A stretch of DNA of 32,169 nt from Bacteroides sp. (GTDB lineage: Bacteria > Bacteroidota > Bacteroidia > Bacteroidales > Muribaculaceae): contig JAAVDF010000002.1 in the NCBI GenBank assembly GCA_014801945.1, forward strand, positions 69,363-101,531. The letters run 5' to 3'. The notes under the pieces are model-generated. The model saw only the letters and a list, made by a program, of their open reading frames with translations, had not been told where the DNA came from and searched no databases. Both the position numbers and the translations under genes were made by a program. This document shows positions 16,222 to 24,746 of this stretch, piece after piece; position 1 is the stretch's first letter, and the number at the start of each line of letters is the position of its first letter.

Positions 16222-16255
16222 TGGAAGGATTGTTGCATCATTTGGCAGGATTGTT
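16222..16255 (+). promoter_or_regulatory. Candidate HTCS operator: 13-bp direct repeat with 21-bp period
   Basis: TGGAAGGATTGTT (16222-16234) and TGGCAGGATTGTT (16243-16255) differ at one position. They are offset by 21 bases, two turns of the helix, so both face the same side. They lie directly upstream of the susC promoter, ending 24 bases before its -7 element. Tandem direct repeats at that place are what a dimeric AraC-type activator such as the HTCS DNA-binding domain would use. Confidence 0.6.
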
Positions 16256-16279
16256 CCCTATGCATAATTGGCTATAAGT

Positions 16280-16287
16280 TAATTTTG
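16280..16287 (+). promoter_or_regulatory. -7 element of the susC/susD operon
   Basis: TAATTTTG fits TAnnTTTG; no -33 TTTG stands at the normal distance, as expected for an activated promoter. The predicted start near 16294 coincides with a hairpin: TTGCCAT (16293-16299) pairs with ATGGCAA (16321-16327) and GGATA (16302-16306) with TATCC (16312-16316). The transcript would therefore begin with a stem-loop. The leader to the ATG at 16377 is about 83 bases. Confidence 0.6.
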
Positions 16288-16376
16288 TGACGTTGCCATG
16301 GGGATAAAACGTATCCGGTTATGGCAAAAAACTTGCTGTAAAACCATTCATAACACAACTAAATAATAGTAAACCA

Positions 16377-19300
16377 ATGTATGCTTTAAATCTAATCGTA
16401 AAAGGCATATCCGTCCCCCGACTGCTGCTTGGCGTGTCATTAGCCATGAGTACAGTTGCGAGTGCCACGGCTATACCTGAGCCTCAAGCGAAGGCTACGG
16501 TGGGACAAGTTACTGCGTCCGGAGTTGTTGAGGATACATCCGGCGAGCCTCTTATCGGAGCTACGGTGCTTGTAGTAGGAACCACGACAGGTGTTTCCAC
16601 CGATATTGACGGACAGTTCTCTTTCTCCGTTCCTGCTGGCTCGAAACTTCAGATCTCCTATGTCGGCTACAAACCTGTAGAAGTTGCCGCGGGCCAACAC
16701 CTCAAGATTGTCCTTGACGTTGATGCCGATGTGCTTGATGAGGTCGTAGTGGTGGGCTACGGTACTCAGAAAAAGACCACCCTTACCGGTGCCGTAGGTG
16801 GTGTTAAGGGTGACGAGGTGCTCAAGACTCCCGTCGCTAATATCCAGCAGTCACTCACAGGCCGTATCCCCGGTCTGGCCACGACAGTCCAATCAGGTGA
16901 GCCGGGCGCGGACGACGTTACATTCTGGCTTCGCGGTGCAGGTACGGTCAACGGTACTGCTCCCCTCGTTCTCGTTGACGGTGTTCCCCGTGACAACATG
17001 CGTGTGATCGATCCTCGTGAGGTCGAGAGCATATCGGTGCTGAAGGACGCATCCGCAACTGCCGTGTTCGGTGTGCGTGGTGCCAACGGTGTCATCCTGA
17101 TTACAACCAAGCGTGGTCAGAAGGGTAAGCTTGAAGTGTCGGCATCTTTCGAATATTCCATTCAGGAGATGGCACACCGCGAGGAGACCCTTGATTCCTA
17201 TACATTCGCACTTCTTAAAAACGAAGGTCTGCGCAACGACGGTATTGTCTCGACTGACAACCGTTACTACTCGGATGCTGACCTCGCGGCCTATCAGTCA
17301 TGGCTCACGGGCACTCCGACTGACCCCGTAGGTCACCCCAACACGAACTGGATGGACGTCCTTTTCAAGGACTACGCTCCCCAGACGCGTGCCAATGTGG
17401 TTATGAACGGTGGATCGGAAGCTACACAGTACTTCGTTTCCGTAGGTTACGTTCATCAGGGCGGTATGTTCAATGTCCCCTCCAAGGATAAGGTGGGTTA
17501 TGATGCCAATACTAACCTTAACCGTTACAACTTCCGTTCGAATATAGACCATCAGATCAGCCGTTACCTCAAGGCGAGTCTTGACATCTCAAGCTACATC
17601 GAGAAGGTCAACAAGCCTGCCCGTGCCGGTGACAACATTTATCCGTGGGGTTATGTGATGCGCCCGACCACTCCCGGCCCTCTGACCCCCGAAGATAATC
17701 CATATCCCTTCGAGTACAATGGCGCACAGTCCGAGATGACTCCCGGTATGCTCGTCGTCGATGAGAATGGCCGAAATGACCCCAGCCCTTACGGTAACCT
17801 CATCCGAAGCGGCTATGAGAAGCAGACCCGCGCCGGAGTTAATGCGATCGCAAATCTCAACCTCGATCTCTCGTTCATCACGCCCGGTCTTACCACTCGC
17901 GGACTCGTGTCGTTCGAATCAAAGGGTAATTCTTATCAAAGAGCTGAGAAGAGCTATGCCACATATTATCTTGACAGATCACAAGGTGACCCTGAAACTT
18001 ATGTGTGGAAACTTACCGATGCGAATAACCCTGAGGACGGCCAGCTTGGTCTGAGCAAAAGCACATTCACAAGTTACTTTGTCAACCTCCAGTGGTACCT
18101 CAACTATAACCGTACCTTCAATAACCTCCATGATGTTGGTGCTATGCTCCTCCTGCAGCGTGACTATCGCCGCACAGAGGCGACCGGCGGTGACGGAGTG
18201 CTTCCTTACAATGTGATAGGTCTCTCAGGCCGTTTCCAGTATGCCTACGATTCACGCTACCTGCTTGAATTCAACATGGGCTACAACGGTTCCGAGCAGT
18301 TCTCACCCAAGAAACGTTTCGGTTTCTTCCCCGCATTCTCGGCAGGCTGGGTTATCAGCAATGAAAAATTCTGGAGTTCGCTTGCCCAGACTGTAAGCAA
18401 TCTCAAACTGCGTGGTTCATGGGGTAAGGTCGGTAACGACAACATCGGTGGCGCACGTTTCCTCTTCATGGATAACATCGGTATCAACGGCACCGGTGCT
18501 TACTGGGATTCACGTGAGAACGGTATCTACGACATGCCTTCGCTCGGCATCGGCAACGGTTACAACCTTCAGTATCTTGGCATCGGTAACCCCAATATTA
18601 CATGGGAAGTTGCCACAAAGACCAATGCCGGTCTTGATCTCACGCTCTTCAATCACCTGACTTTGACAGCCGATGTGTTCTGGGAGAACCGTGACCACAT
18701 GCTCATCAGCCGTAACACTATCCCTGTACTTCAGGGTCTTATCGGCGGCATTTTGCCTAAGGTCAACATGGGTGAGATGGAGAATAAGGGCTATGAACTT
18801 TCAGCCCAGTGGCGTCAGACTATCGGAAAAGATTTCGCGTTCAGTGTAGGAGCCAACTTCTCCCGTACAAAGAATAAGATTACGAAGTTTGACGAAGTGC
18901 CCCTTGGTGAGGAATATGCTTACCAATATCGCACCACTGGCTTTAGCTACGGACAGCAGTGGGGCTATCTGATAAACTATGAGGTTAATCCCGAGCTCGG
19001 ACTTGACGGTTCAGGCTTCTTCAATTCACAGGACGTGATAGATAATTATCCTACTTATGAGATTGGCGTACCCCGTCCCGGTGACTTCGTTTATCAGGAT
19101 CTTAATGATGACGGAGTTATCGATACCAAGGACCTCGCGCCGGTGGGCAAATCCACAGCATTCCCCGGAATCACCTATGGCTTTAACTTCTCGGCAAACT
19201 GGAAAGGATTTGATCTTTCATGCCTCTTCTCAGGCGTGGCTGACTATTCGGTTAACCGTCAGGGCTGGGGTATCTTCGAGGAGCATGGTCAGGGCGGTGG

Positions 19301-19646
19301 CGTCTATTCCCAGCAGCTTGGCCGCTGGTCACAGGAACGCTACGAAGCCGGCGAAAAGATCACATGGCCGCGTCTGTCATCCGCTGGAGGTAGCACGAGC
19401 CACGTTACCAATGACTTCTACGTAATGGACGGTTCATTCCTCCGTCTGAAGAACCTTGAGATCGGTTATTCATTCCCCGCTTCGATCACACGTCCCCTTC
19501 ATGCCGAGAGCATCCGCATCTATGCCAATGGCAACAACCTCATTACGTGGGACAAGCAGCGCACCTCTGTCTATGACATCGAGCAGGCAGCAATGCAGTA
19601 TCCTACGATGCGAGTATATAACTTCGGTATTAACGTTACTTTCTGA
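16377..19646 (+). CDS. SusC-like TonB-dependent outer-membrane transporter (first pair)
   Basis: The 1089-residue protein has a signal peptide (about 1-32), a carboxypeptidase-regulatory-like beta-sandwich (about 47-118, ASGVVEDTSGEPLIGATVLV), then the Ton box-like DEVVVVGYG (121-129). The plug follows (IQQSLTGRIPGLATT, LRGAGTVNGTAPLVLVDGVP, DASATAVFGVRGANGVILITT), and then a 22-strand barrel ending in the aromatic terminus GINVTF. It should import glycan oligosaccharides in partnership with the SusD protein encoded 11 bases downstream. There is no N-terminal STN signalling domain, consistent with HTCS rather than sigma/anti-sigma control. It is the first gene of the long PUL operon. The start codon follows a leader with a hairpin. 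Confidence 0.96.
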   Translation: MYALNLIVKGISVPRLLLGVSLAMSTVASATAIPEPQAKATVGQVTASGVVEDTSGEPLIGATVLVVGTTTGVSTDIDGQFSFSVPAGSKLQISYVGYKPVEVAAGQHLKIVLDVDADVLDEVVVVGYGTQKKTTLTGAVGGVKGDEVLKTPVANIQQSLTGRIPGLATTVQSGEPGADDVTFWLRGAGTVNGTAPLVLVDGVPRDNMRVIDPREVESISVLKDASATAVFGVRGANGVILITTKRGQKGKLEVSASFEYSIQEMAHREETLDSYTFALLKNEGLRNDGIVSTDNRYYSDADLAAYQSWLTGTPTDPVGHPNTNWMDVLFKDYAPQTRANVVMNGGSEATQYFVSVGYVHQGGMFNVPSKDKVGYDANTNLNRYNFRSNIDHQISRYLKASLDISSYIEKVNKPARAGDNIYPWGYVMRPTTPGPLTPEDNPYPFEYNGAQSEMTPGMLVVDENGRNDPSPYGNLIRSGYEKQTRAGVNAIANLNLDLSFITPGLTTRGLVSFESKGNSYQRAEKSYATYYLDRSQGDPETYVWKLTDANNPEDGQLGLSKSTFTSYFVNLQWYLNYNRTFNNLHDVGAMLLLQRDYRRTEATGGDGVLPYNVIGLSGRFQYAYDSRYLLEFNMGYNGSEQFSPKKRFGFFPAFSAGWVISNEKFWSSLAQTVSNLKLRGSWGKVGNDNIGGARFLFMDNIGINGTGAYWDSRENGIYDMPSLGIGNGYNLQYLGIGNPNITWEVATKTNAGLDLTLFNHLTLTADVFWENRDHMLISRNTIPVLQGLIGGILPKVNMGEMENKGYELSAQWRQTIGKDFAFSVGANFSRTKNKITKFDEVPLGEEYAYQYRTTGFSYGQQWGYLINYEVNPELGLDGSGFFNSQDVIDNYPTYEIGVPRPGDFVYQDLNDDGVIDTKDLAPVGKSTAFPGITYGFNFSANWKGFDLSCLFSGVADYSVNRQGWGIFEEHGQGGGVYSQQLGRWSQERYEAGEKITWPRLSSAGGSTSHVTNDFYVMDGSFLRLKNLEIGYSFPASITRPLHAESIRIYANGNNLITWDKQRTSVYDIEQAAMQYPTMRVYNFGINVTF

Positions 19647-19657
19647 TAATTCACACT

Positions 19658-21538
19658 ATGAAATTACTACATAAATCCTTAATTTTCGGTGTGGCATTGG
19701 CCGGAATCTCAGTGACATCATGTAATGATTCTCTCGATGTCACGCCTGACGGCCGTCTGCCAATTGAAGAAGCATTTCAAGACCCGAAGGGCACTGCGGC
19801 AGCGTTCAAGACCTGCTTCAATCATCTTCCCCGCCGAGGTATGCGAGGCGTATATTTCTGGACGAATGCCCGTATTCCCCTGTCGGATGAGGCATTTGTC
19901 AATGCTGCCAGTTTCGCTGTCAATGACTGCTATGAAGGCAGAACTACGGCGGATAATGACTGGCGTTGGAGCATCGGTCACGTAGGTGGTTTCGATGCCA
20001 TGTACTGGGAACGCTATTGGGGGCAGATCCGCACGATCAATGAATTTCTAAAGTATCTCCCTACCGCTGCTCTTACCACCGAAAGCGACCGCGCTGTCTG
20101 GGAAGCCGAGGCTAAAATTCTCCGTGCATTCTTCATGAATGAACTGATCAAGCTTCACGGACCTCTGCCCGTGGTCAAGGAGGTGTTCGCTCTTGACTAT
20201 GACTTCGCATCGCTCGGTCGTGGCACCTATCGTGAGAACGCCGAGGCTATCATTGAGGATTGCAACGATGCCATCGCATGCGAGTCACTTCCTTGGCGCT
20301 GGACCAATCCTAACTATAAGATGCGCATGAACAAGGCAATGGCATGTGCGATCAAGGCGGAGGCAGCCCTGTTTGCCGCCAGCCCCCTCAACAATGAGGG
20401 CGAAGATATGTGGGAATGGGCTTATGATGTATGTAAGGACAGCTATAATAAGCTTATCAATAACGGATATGAGCTCTATACCACTGTTCATGATCCCGCC
20501 AATTACGGCGACAATCCTTATCAGGAACTTTTTGCACTCCAGCAGGATCTCTCTACCAATCCGCGTGACCGTGAGACAATCTTCCAGTTCACCGGGCAGG
20601 GTACCAATATGAGTTATTTCAATGCTCTTCCTTCCTATGGCGATTACGCTTACTGTGCAGGTCTGTGTCCGACTCAGGAACTTGTGGATGCCTACGATAT
20701 GATTTCAACCGGCAAGAGTGTCCTGAATCTTGAGCAGCCTTATCTCGACGAGACACATCTGCAGCCTAATTATAACGAAGGATCAGGATATGACCCCGCT
20801 AAGCCTTATGAAGGTCGTGACAAACGGTTCTATGCGACAGTGCTCTACAATGGTGCTCAGCGTGGAGGTAAGGTTGCCAATATCTTCACTTATGATCCTG
20901 AACATAAGGCAGGTAGCCGCCGCCGTCAGGACGGAGCTGACCGCATAAAGGTTGGCGATATGAAATATACCGCTACAGGTTATTATCGTCTGAAGCATCT
21001 CCCGATTGACTCATACGGTTCACTTACCGGTGAGGAAGGCGACGGAGGCACTAGGTATTACCGTCTCGGTGGAGTCATGCTCGACTTTGCGGAGGCTGCC
21101 ATAGAGGCCGGCCATATCGACGAAGGTCTGAAGGCAATCAATGATATCCGTCATCGTGCAGGCTTCGATCCCTCCGTCGATCTCAAGACTTCTGATAAGA
21201 ATCAGGCTCGTCTGCTCGTGCGTCATGAGCGTCAGGTGGAGCTTGCATACGAGGAGAACCGTTATTTTGACCAGATCCGCTGGTGTCTTCCCGATGAGGA
21301 CATTCAGGATGTCAAGTATTCGACAGGCATGAACATCCTGCGTTGGGATGTCGGTAATACCACTGATCTCGATCATTATTCCTATGAGCGTATTCTCCTG
21401 AACCAGAATGAGTCGGAAGATCTGCGTCCTACCCGCAAGTGCTACGTGTCAAAGTACAAGAGATATCCTATCCCTCTCAATGAGGCTTCGCTGTTTGAAT
21501 CGATCACCGGCGATAAGTGGCAGAATCCCGGCTGGTAA
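19658..21538 (+). CDS. SusD/RagB-like glycan-binding surface lipoprotein (first pair)
   Basis: A 626-residue lipoprotein; the signal peptide ends GISVTSC with C22 lipidated, and acidic residues close behind the cysteine fit surface export. SusD landmarks are AEAKILRAFFMNELIKLHGPLPVV (TPR-like helices), YRLGGVMLDFAEAAIEAG, INDIRHRAGF, VRHERQVELAYEENRYFDQIRW and the closing RYPIPLNEA...QNPGW. It would form the lid over the SusC channel and capture the substrate. The gap to the susC gene is 11 bases and to the next susC gene 35 bases, with no terminator or promoter, so all four transporter genes are probably one transcript. Confidence 0.95.
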   Translation: MKLLHKSLIFGVALAGISVTSCNDSLDVTPDGRLPIEEAFQDPKGTAAAFKTCFNHLPRRGMRGVYFWTNARIPLSDEAFVNAASFAVNDCYEGRTTADNDWRWSIGHVGGFDAMYWERYWGQIRTINEFLKYLPTAALTTESDRAVWEAEAKILRAFFMNELIKLHGPLPVVKEVFALDYDFASLGRGTYRENAEAIIEDCNDAIACESLPWRWTNPNYKMRMNKAMACAIKAEAALFAASPLNNEGEDMWEWAYDVCKDSYNKLINNGYELYTTVHDPANYGDNPYQELFALQQDLSTNPRDRETIFQFTGQGTNMSYFNALPSYGDYAYCAGLCPTQELVDAYDMISTGKSVLNLEQPYLDETHLQPNYNEGSGYDPAKPYEGRDKRFYATVLYNGAQRGGKVANIFTYDPEHKAGSRRRQDGADRIKVGDMKYTATGYYRLKHLPIDSYGSLTGEEGDGGTRYYRLGGVMLDFAEAAIEAGHIDEGLKAINDIRHRAGFDPSVDLKTSDKNQARLLVRHERQVELAYEENRYFDQIRWCLPDEDIQDVKYSTGMNILRWDVGNTTDLDHYSYERILLNQNESEDLRPTRKCYVSKYKRYPIPLNEASLFESITGDKWQNPGW

Positions 21539-21573
21539 TCCAGTTATTTACCATTAACTACTCACAGTCAATC

Positions 21574-24500
21574 ATGAAAACATTTATAATAACTAAATAT
21601 CTGGTGCTTGGGATGCTTTGCGCAGCAACCCCTGTAGCGGCCGTTGCCATGCCGATTGAGACAACCCAGCTCGACGATCAGAATAGTGTCGCGCTCATCG
21701 GTAGGGTACTCAATGAAAACAACGAGCCGTTGGCAGGCGTGACGGTAAAGGTGGTGGATACCACTATCCAAGGCATCACCAATGTTGACGGTAACTTTAC
21801 AATCAACGCACCTAAGGGCTTCAATGTGGTCACTCTTCAGTTCATAGGTTACTCGACAGTCACCGTTGATGTGAATCTGAATGAAGAAAATGTCTATCAC
21901 ATGGCCCCTGATGCTCATGACATGAGCAAGGTGCTTGTCCTCGCACAGGGAATCCGTACCACAGAGGAAGCTCTCACGGGCGCAGTATCGACTGTAAGCG
22001 GCGATGCTCTCCTGCGCATGCCCGCCGCGGGTACTACTCCGCGTCTTGCCGGTCAGCTCTCAGGTCTGGCATTCATCTCAGGTACGAGTGACCTGAACGC
22101 TGACGGTGCTACGCTTTTTGTACGCGGTCGCCGTTCGGTCAACGGCAATGATCCCCTGATCGTGCTCAACGGTGTTCCTTCGCCAACTACTGACCTCAAT
22201 CTCATCGATCCCTATTCAATCGAGGATATCGTGCTCCTCAAGGATGCATCTTCAATGGCTCTTTACGGTCAGCAGGGTGCCAACGGTGCTCTCCTCGTCA
22301 ATACAAAGCAGGGGCGTCAGGGCCGGACTAACATCAATGTATCAGCTGAGTTTGCAATTCAGCAGGCCACAGTGCTCCCCACCGTCATGAACTCATGGCA
22401 GTATGCCACACTGCGTGACTGGTCGCTTCTCAACGACGGGCTCGGCCTCCTGTACTCTCAGGATCAGATCGACCGCTACCGCGAGGGTAACAATCCGCTC
22501 TATCCCAACAACCGCTGGTATGACATGTACACCAACGATAATGCCACAATGCAGCGTTACAATGTGAATATCACCGGTGGTAATCAGCGTGTGCTCTACT
22601 TCCTGAACGCATCCTATATGCGCCAGACAAGTATTTTCAAGACTGAAAAGCAGGATAAATACAATCCTGAATTCTATCTCAACCGCTTCAATGTCACCAG
22701 CAACCTTCAGGTCAACGTCTTCTCCAACTTCAAGGCCAGCCTTAACACCAATGTGATCATTGACAACCAGAACGGTGCCAACAGCGATGATTTCATCGGT
22801 ACAATGCTCCGCACACCGGCTTTGGAATTCGGTCCTTTCACTACCGATATTATCAATGATGAAGGGGAGATCGTGCCTTACGACAAGGGTATCGTAGCTT
22901 CGGACTACAATATGAATCCTATCTACGGTCGCCTCAACAAGAGCGGTAACCGCAATTCAACCCGTACGACGGTCAACGTGGCTCTCAATCTTGACTGGGG
23001 TCTTGACTTCATCACCAAGGGACTTAGTGCAAAAGGTCTTCTCGGTTATGAGGCGCGCTATGCCGAAACCACCTACGGTAATACGGACTATCAGCGTTAC
23101 ATCTTTGACTCTGACGCATCAGAGACCGCCGGACTGCCGGTATTCACCGAGTACGGTACAAATGTCAATACCCCGCTTTCCATGAGCAAGGGCAGCGAGC
23201 AGTATTACTATCTCAACTTCATGGGCTCGCTCGGTTATAACCGTGTGTTTAACCGCGTCCACTCTGTTGATGCGCTCGCAAGCTACTTCTATCAGGATTA
23301 TCAGAAGCAGAACTTCGACGCTCAGGGAATGCTTCCCTATAGCCGAACCAACATTTCGCTTCATGCACAGTACGGTTTTGATCGTCGTTACTATGTGCAG
23401 TTTGACGGAGCTTACAGCGGCAGTGATGCTTTCTGTTCCGCACCCAATAAGACCCGCTGGGGTTTCTTCCCATCGGTATCAGGTTCATGGGTTATTTCAA
23501 ACGAACATTTCTATGGCAACACCGGTATGTCACACTGGTTGACCATGCTTAAACTGCGTGCGTCCTACGGTCTCGTCGGTAATGACAATGTCGCAGGCGG
23601 TCGTCGATTCCTCTACATGGACGATTACTATGTAGGTGGAGGCGGCTATCTCAGCCAGTCGCCCTACTACGGTGCTATGGCATCCGAAGGTCTGCTGGGT
23701 AATCCCGCAATCGAATGGGAGAAGGTCCACAAGCAGAACTATGGTATCGACCTCGGTCTCGGTAACTGCATCACTCTTCATTTCGACTACTTCCGCGAAC
23801 GTACCAATGACATGGTGGTTCAGTCACAGCTCTTCCCTGATTTCTCAGGTACTGACCGCAATAACCTCCCTTACGTCAACTTCGGCAAGATGCACAACAA
23901 TGGTTTTGACTTCGACGTGACTTTCCGCAAGCAGCTTACCAAGGACTGGACTCTTTCAGTAGGCGCACGTGGCGGTTATGCCAAGAACAAAGTTGAGAGT
24001 GTAGGTGAGCTTGACCGCACGGAAGCCGGGTATGCTTACGGCCTCCGTACTGAGGGTCATTCCATAGGCACGACTTGGGGCTATCTCATCGACTACTCTC
24101 AGGGTCGTGGTTTCTACAACAGCCTTGAGGAGATCGCCGACGGTCCTATCTTCGAAGGCCAGAGTCCGCGCGTAGGTGATTTCCGCTATGTTGACCTTAA
24201 CAATGACGGTTACATCAATGATAAGGACCTCGCACCATTCTCAGGCACAGATATCCCCACATTCAACTACGGTTTTGATGCGGCGGCCCAATGGCGTGGA
24301 TTTGATCTCTATGTGCTTTTCCAAGGTGCGTCCGGACGTACATTCTACACCTCCGGCCTCGGAGCAATGGAGAATGAAGCACGCGGAACATACGCTGACA
24401 TTCATCTGCATGCTTACACCCCCGAACGTTACGCAACAGGTGCGGAAATTACTTACCCTGCACTGACATCGACCACCTCAACCAGCCTTCAGGCTAACTC

Positions 24501-24735
24501 ATTCTTCGTTACCAAACGCAATTATATGCGTCTGAAGACTCTTGAATTCGGATACAGCCTTCCCTCCAAGATCTGTCGGAAAGCCACTCTGCAGGGTGTC
24601 CGTTTCTACTTCAACGGTATGAACCTCCTGACGTTCGACAAGCGTAAATTCAAGGATTTCGATGTTGAAGCTTACAACGCTTCATCCTATCCCATCTATC
24701 GCACATATAATCTTGGCGTGAATGTAACCTTTTAA
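21574..24735 (+). CDS. SusC-like TonB-dependent outer-membrane transporter (second pair)
   Basis: A 1053-residue protein from ATG 21574. An in-frame ATG at 21517 lies inside the end of the preceding susD gene and would put 19 odd residues before a good signal peptide (MKTFIITKYLVLGMLCAATPVAAVA), so I reject it. The domain order is as in the first SusC: regulatory beta-sandwich (ALIGRVLNENNEPLAGVTVKV), plug (LAGQLSGLAFISG, VRGRRSVNGNDPLIVLNGVP, DASSMALYGQQGANGALLVNT) and barrel ending NLGVNVTF. The usual DEVVVVGYG segment is replaced by KVLVLAQGIRTTEE (about 119-132). The two SusC proteins share phrases (GFFP..S..WVISNE; LAP.....PTFNYGF-like) but are well diverged, which suggests different oligosaccharides rather than a recent copy. 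Confidence 0.95.
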   Translation: MKTFIITKYLVLGMLCAATPVAAVAMPIETTQLDDQNSVALIGRVLNENNEPLAGVTVKVVDTTIQGITNVDGNFTINAPKGFNVVTLQFIGYSTVTVDVNLNEENVYHMAPDAHDMSKVLVLAQGIRTTEEALTGAVSTVSGDALLRMPAAGTTPRLAGQLSGLAFISGTSDLNADGATLFVRGRRSVNGNDPLIVLNGVPSPTTDLNLIDPYSIEDIVLLKDASSMALYGQQGANGALLVNTKQGRQGRTNINVSAEFAIQQATVLPTVMNSWQYATLRDWSLLNDGLGLLYSQDQIDRYREGNNPLYPNNRWYDMYTNDNATMQRYNVNITGGNQRVLYFLNASYMRQTSIFKTEKQDKYNPEFYLNRFNVTSNLQVNVFSNFKASLNTNVIIDNQNGANSDDFIGTMLRTPALEFGPFTTDIINDEGEIVPYDKGIVASDYNMNPIYGRLNKSGNRNSTRTTVNVALNLDWGLDFITKGLSAKGLLGYEARYAETTYGNTDYQRYIFDSDASETAGLPVFTEYGTNVNTPLSMSKGSEQYYYLNFMGSLGYNRVFNRVHSVDALASYFYQDYQKQNFDAQGMLPYSRTNISLHAQYGFDRRYYVQFDGAYSGSDAFCSAPNKTRWGFFPSVSGSWVISNEHFYGNTGMSHWLTMLKLRASYGLVGNDNVAGGRRFLYMDDYYVGGGGYLSQSPYYGAMASEGLLGNPAIEWEKVHKQNYGIDLGLGNCITLHFDYFRERTNDMVVQSQLFPDFSGTDRNNLPYVNFGKMHNNGFDFDVTFRKQLTKDWTLSVGARGGYAKNKVESVGELDRTEAGYAYGLRTEGHSIGTTWGYLIDYSQGRGFYNSLEEIADGPIFEGQSPRVGDFRYVDLNNDGYINDKDLAPFSGTDIPTFNYGFDAAAQWRGFDLYVLFQGASGRTFYTSGLGAMENEARGTYADIHLHAYTPERYATGAEITYPALTSTTSTSLQANSFFVTKRNYMRLKTLEFGYSLPSKICRKATLQGVRFYFNGMNLLTFDKRKFKDFDVEAYNASSYPIYRTYNLGVNVTF

Positions 24736-24746
24736 AATTTAGTAGA

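Noticed and set aside
21517-21573. Upstream ATG as the start of the second susC gene
   Set aside because: It would overlap the susD stop and place 19 residues in front of a good signal peptide; ATG 21574 gives a normal SusC N-terminus.
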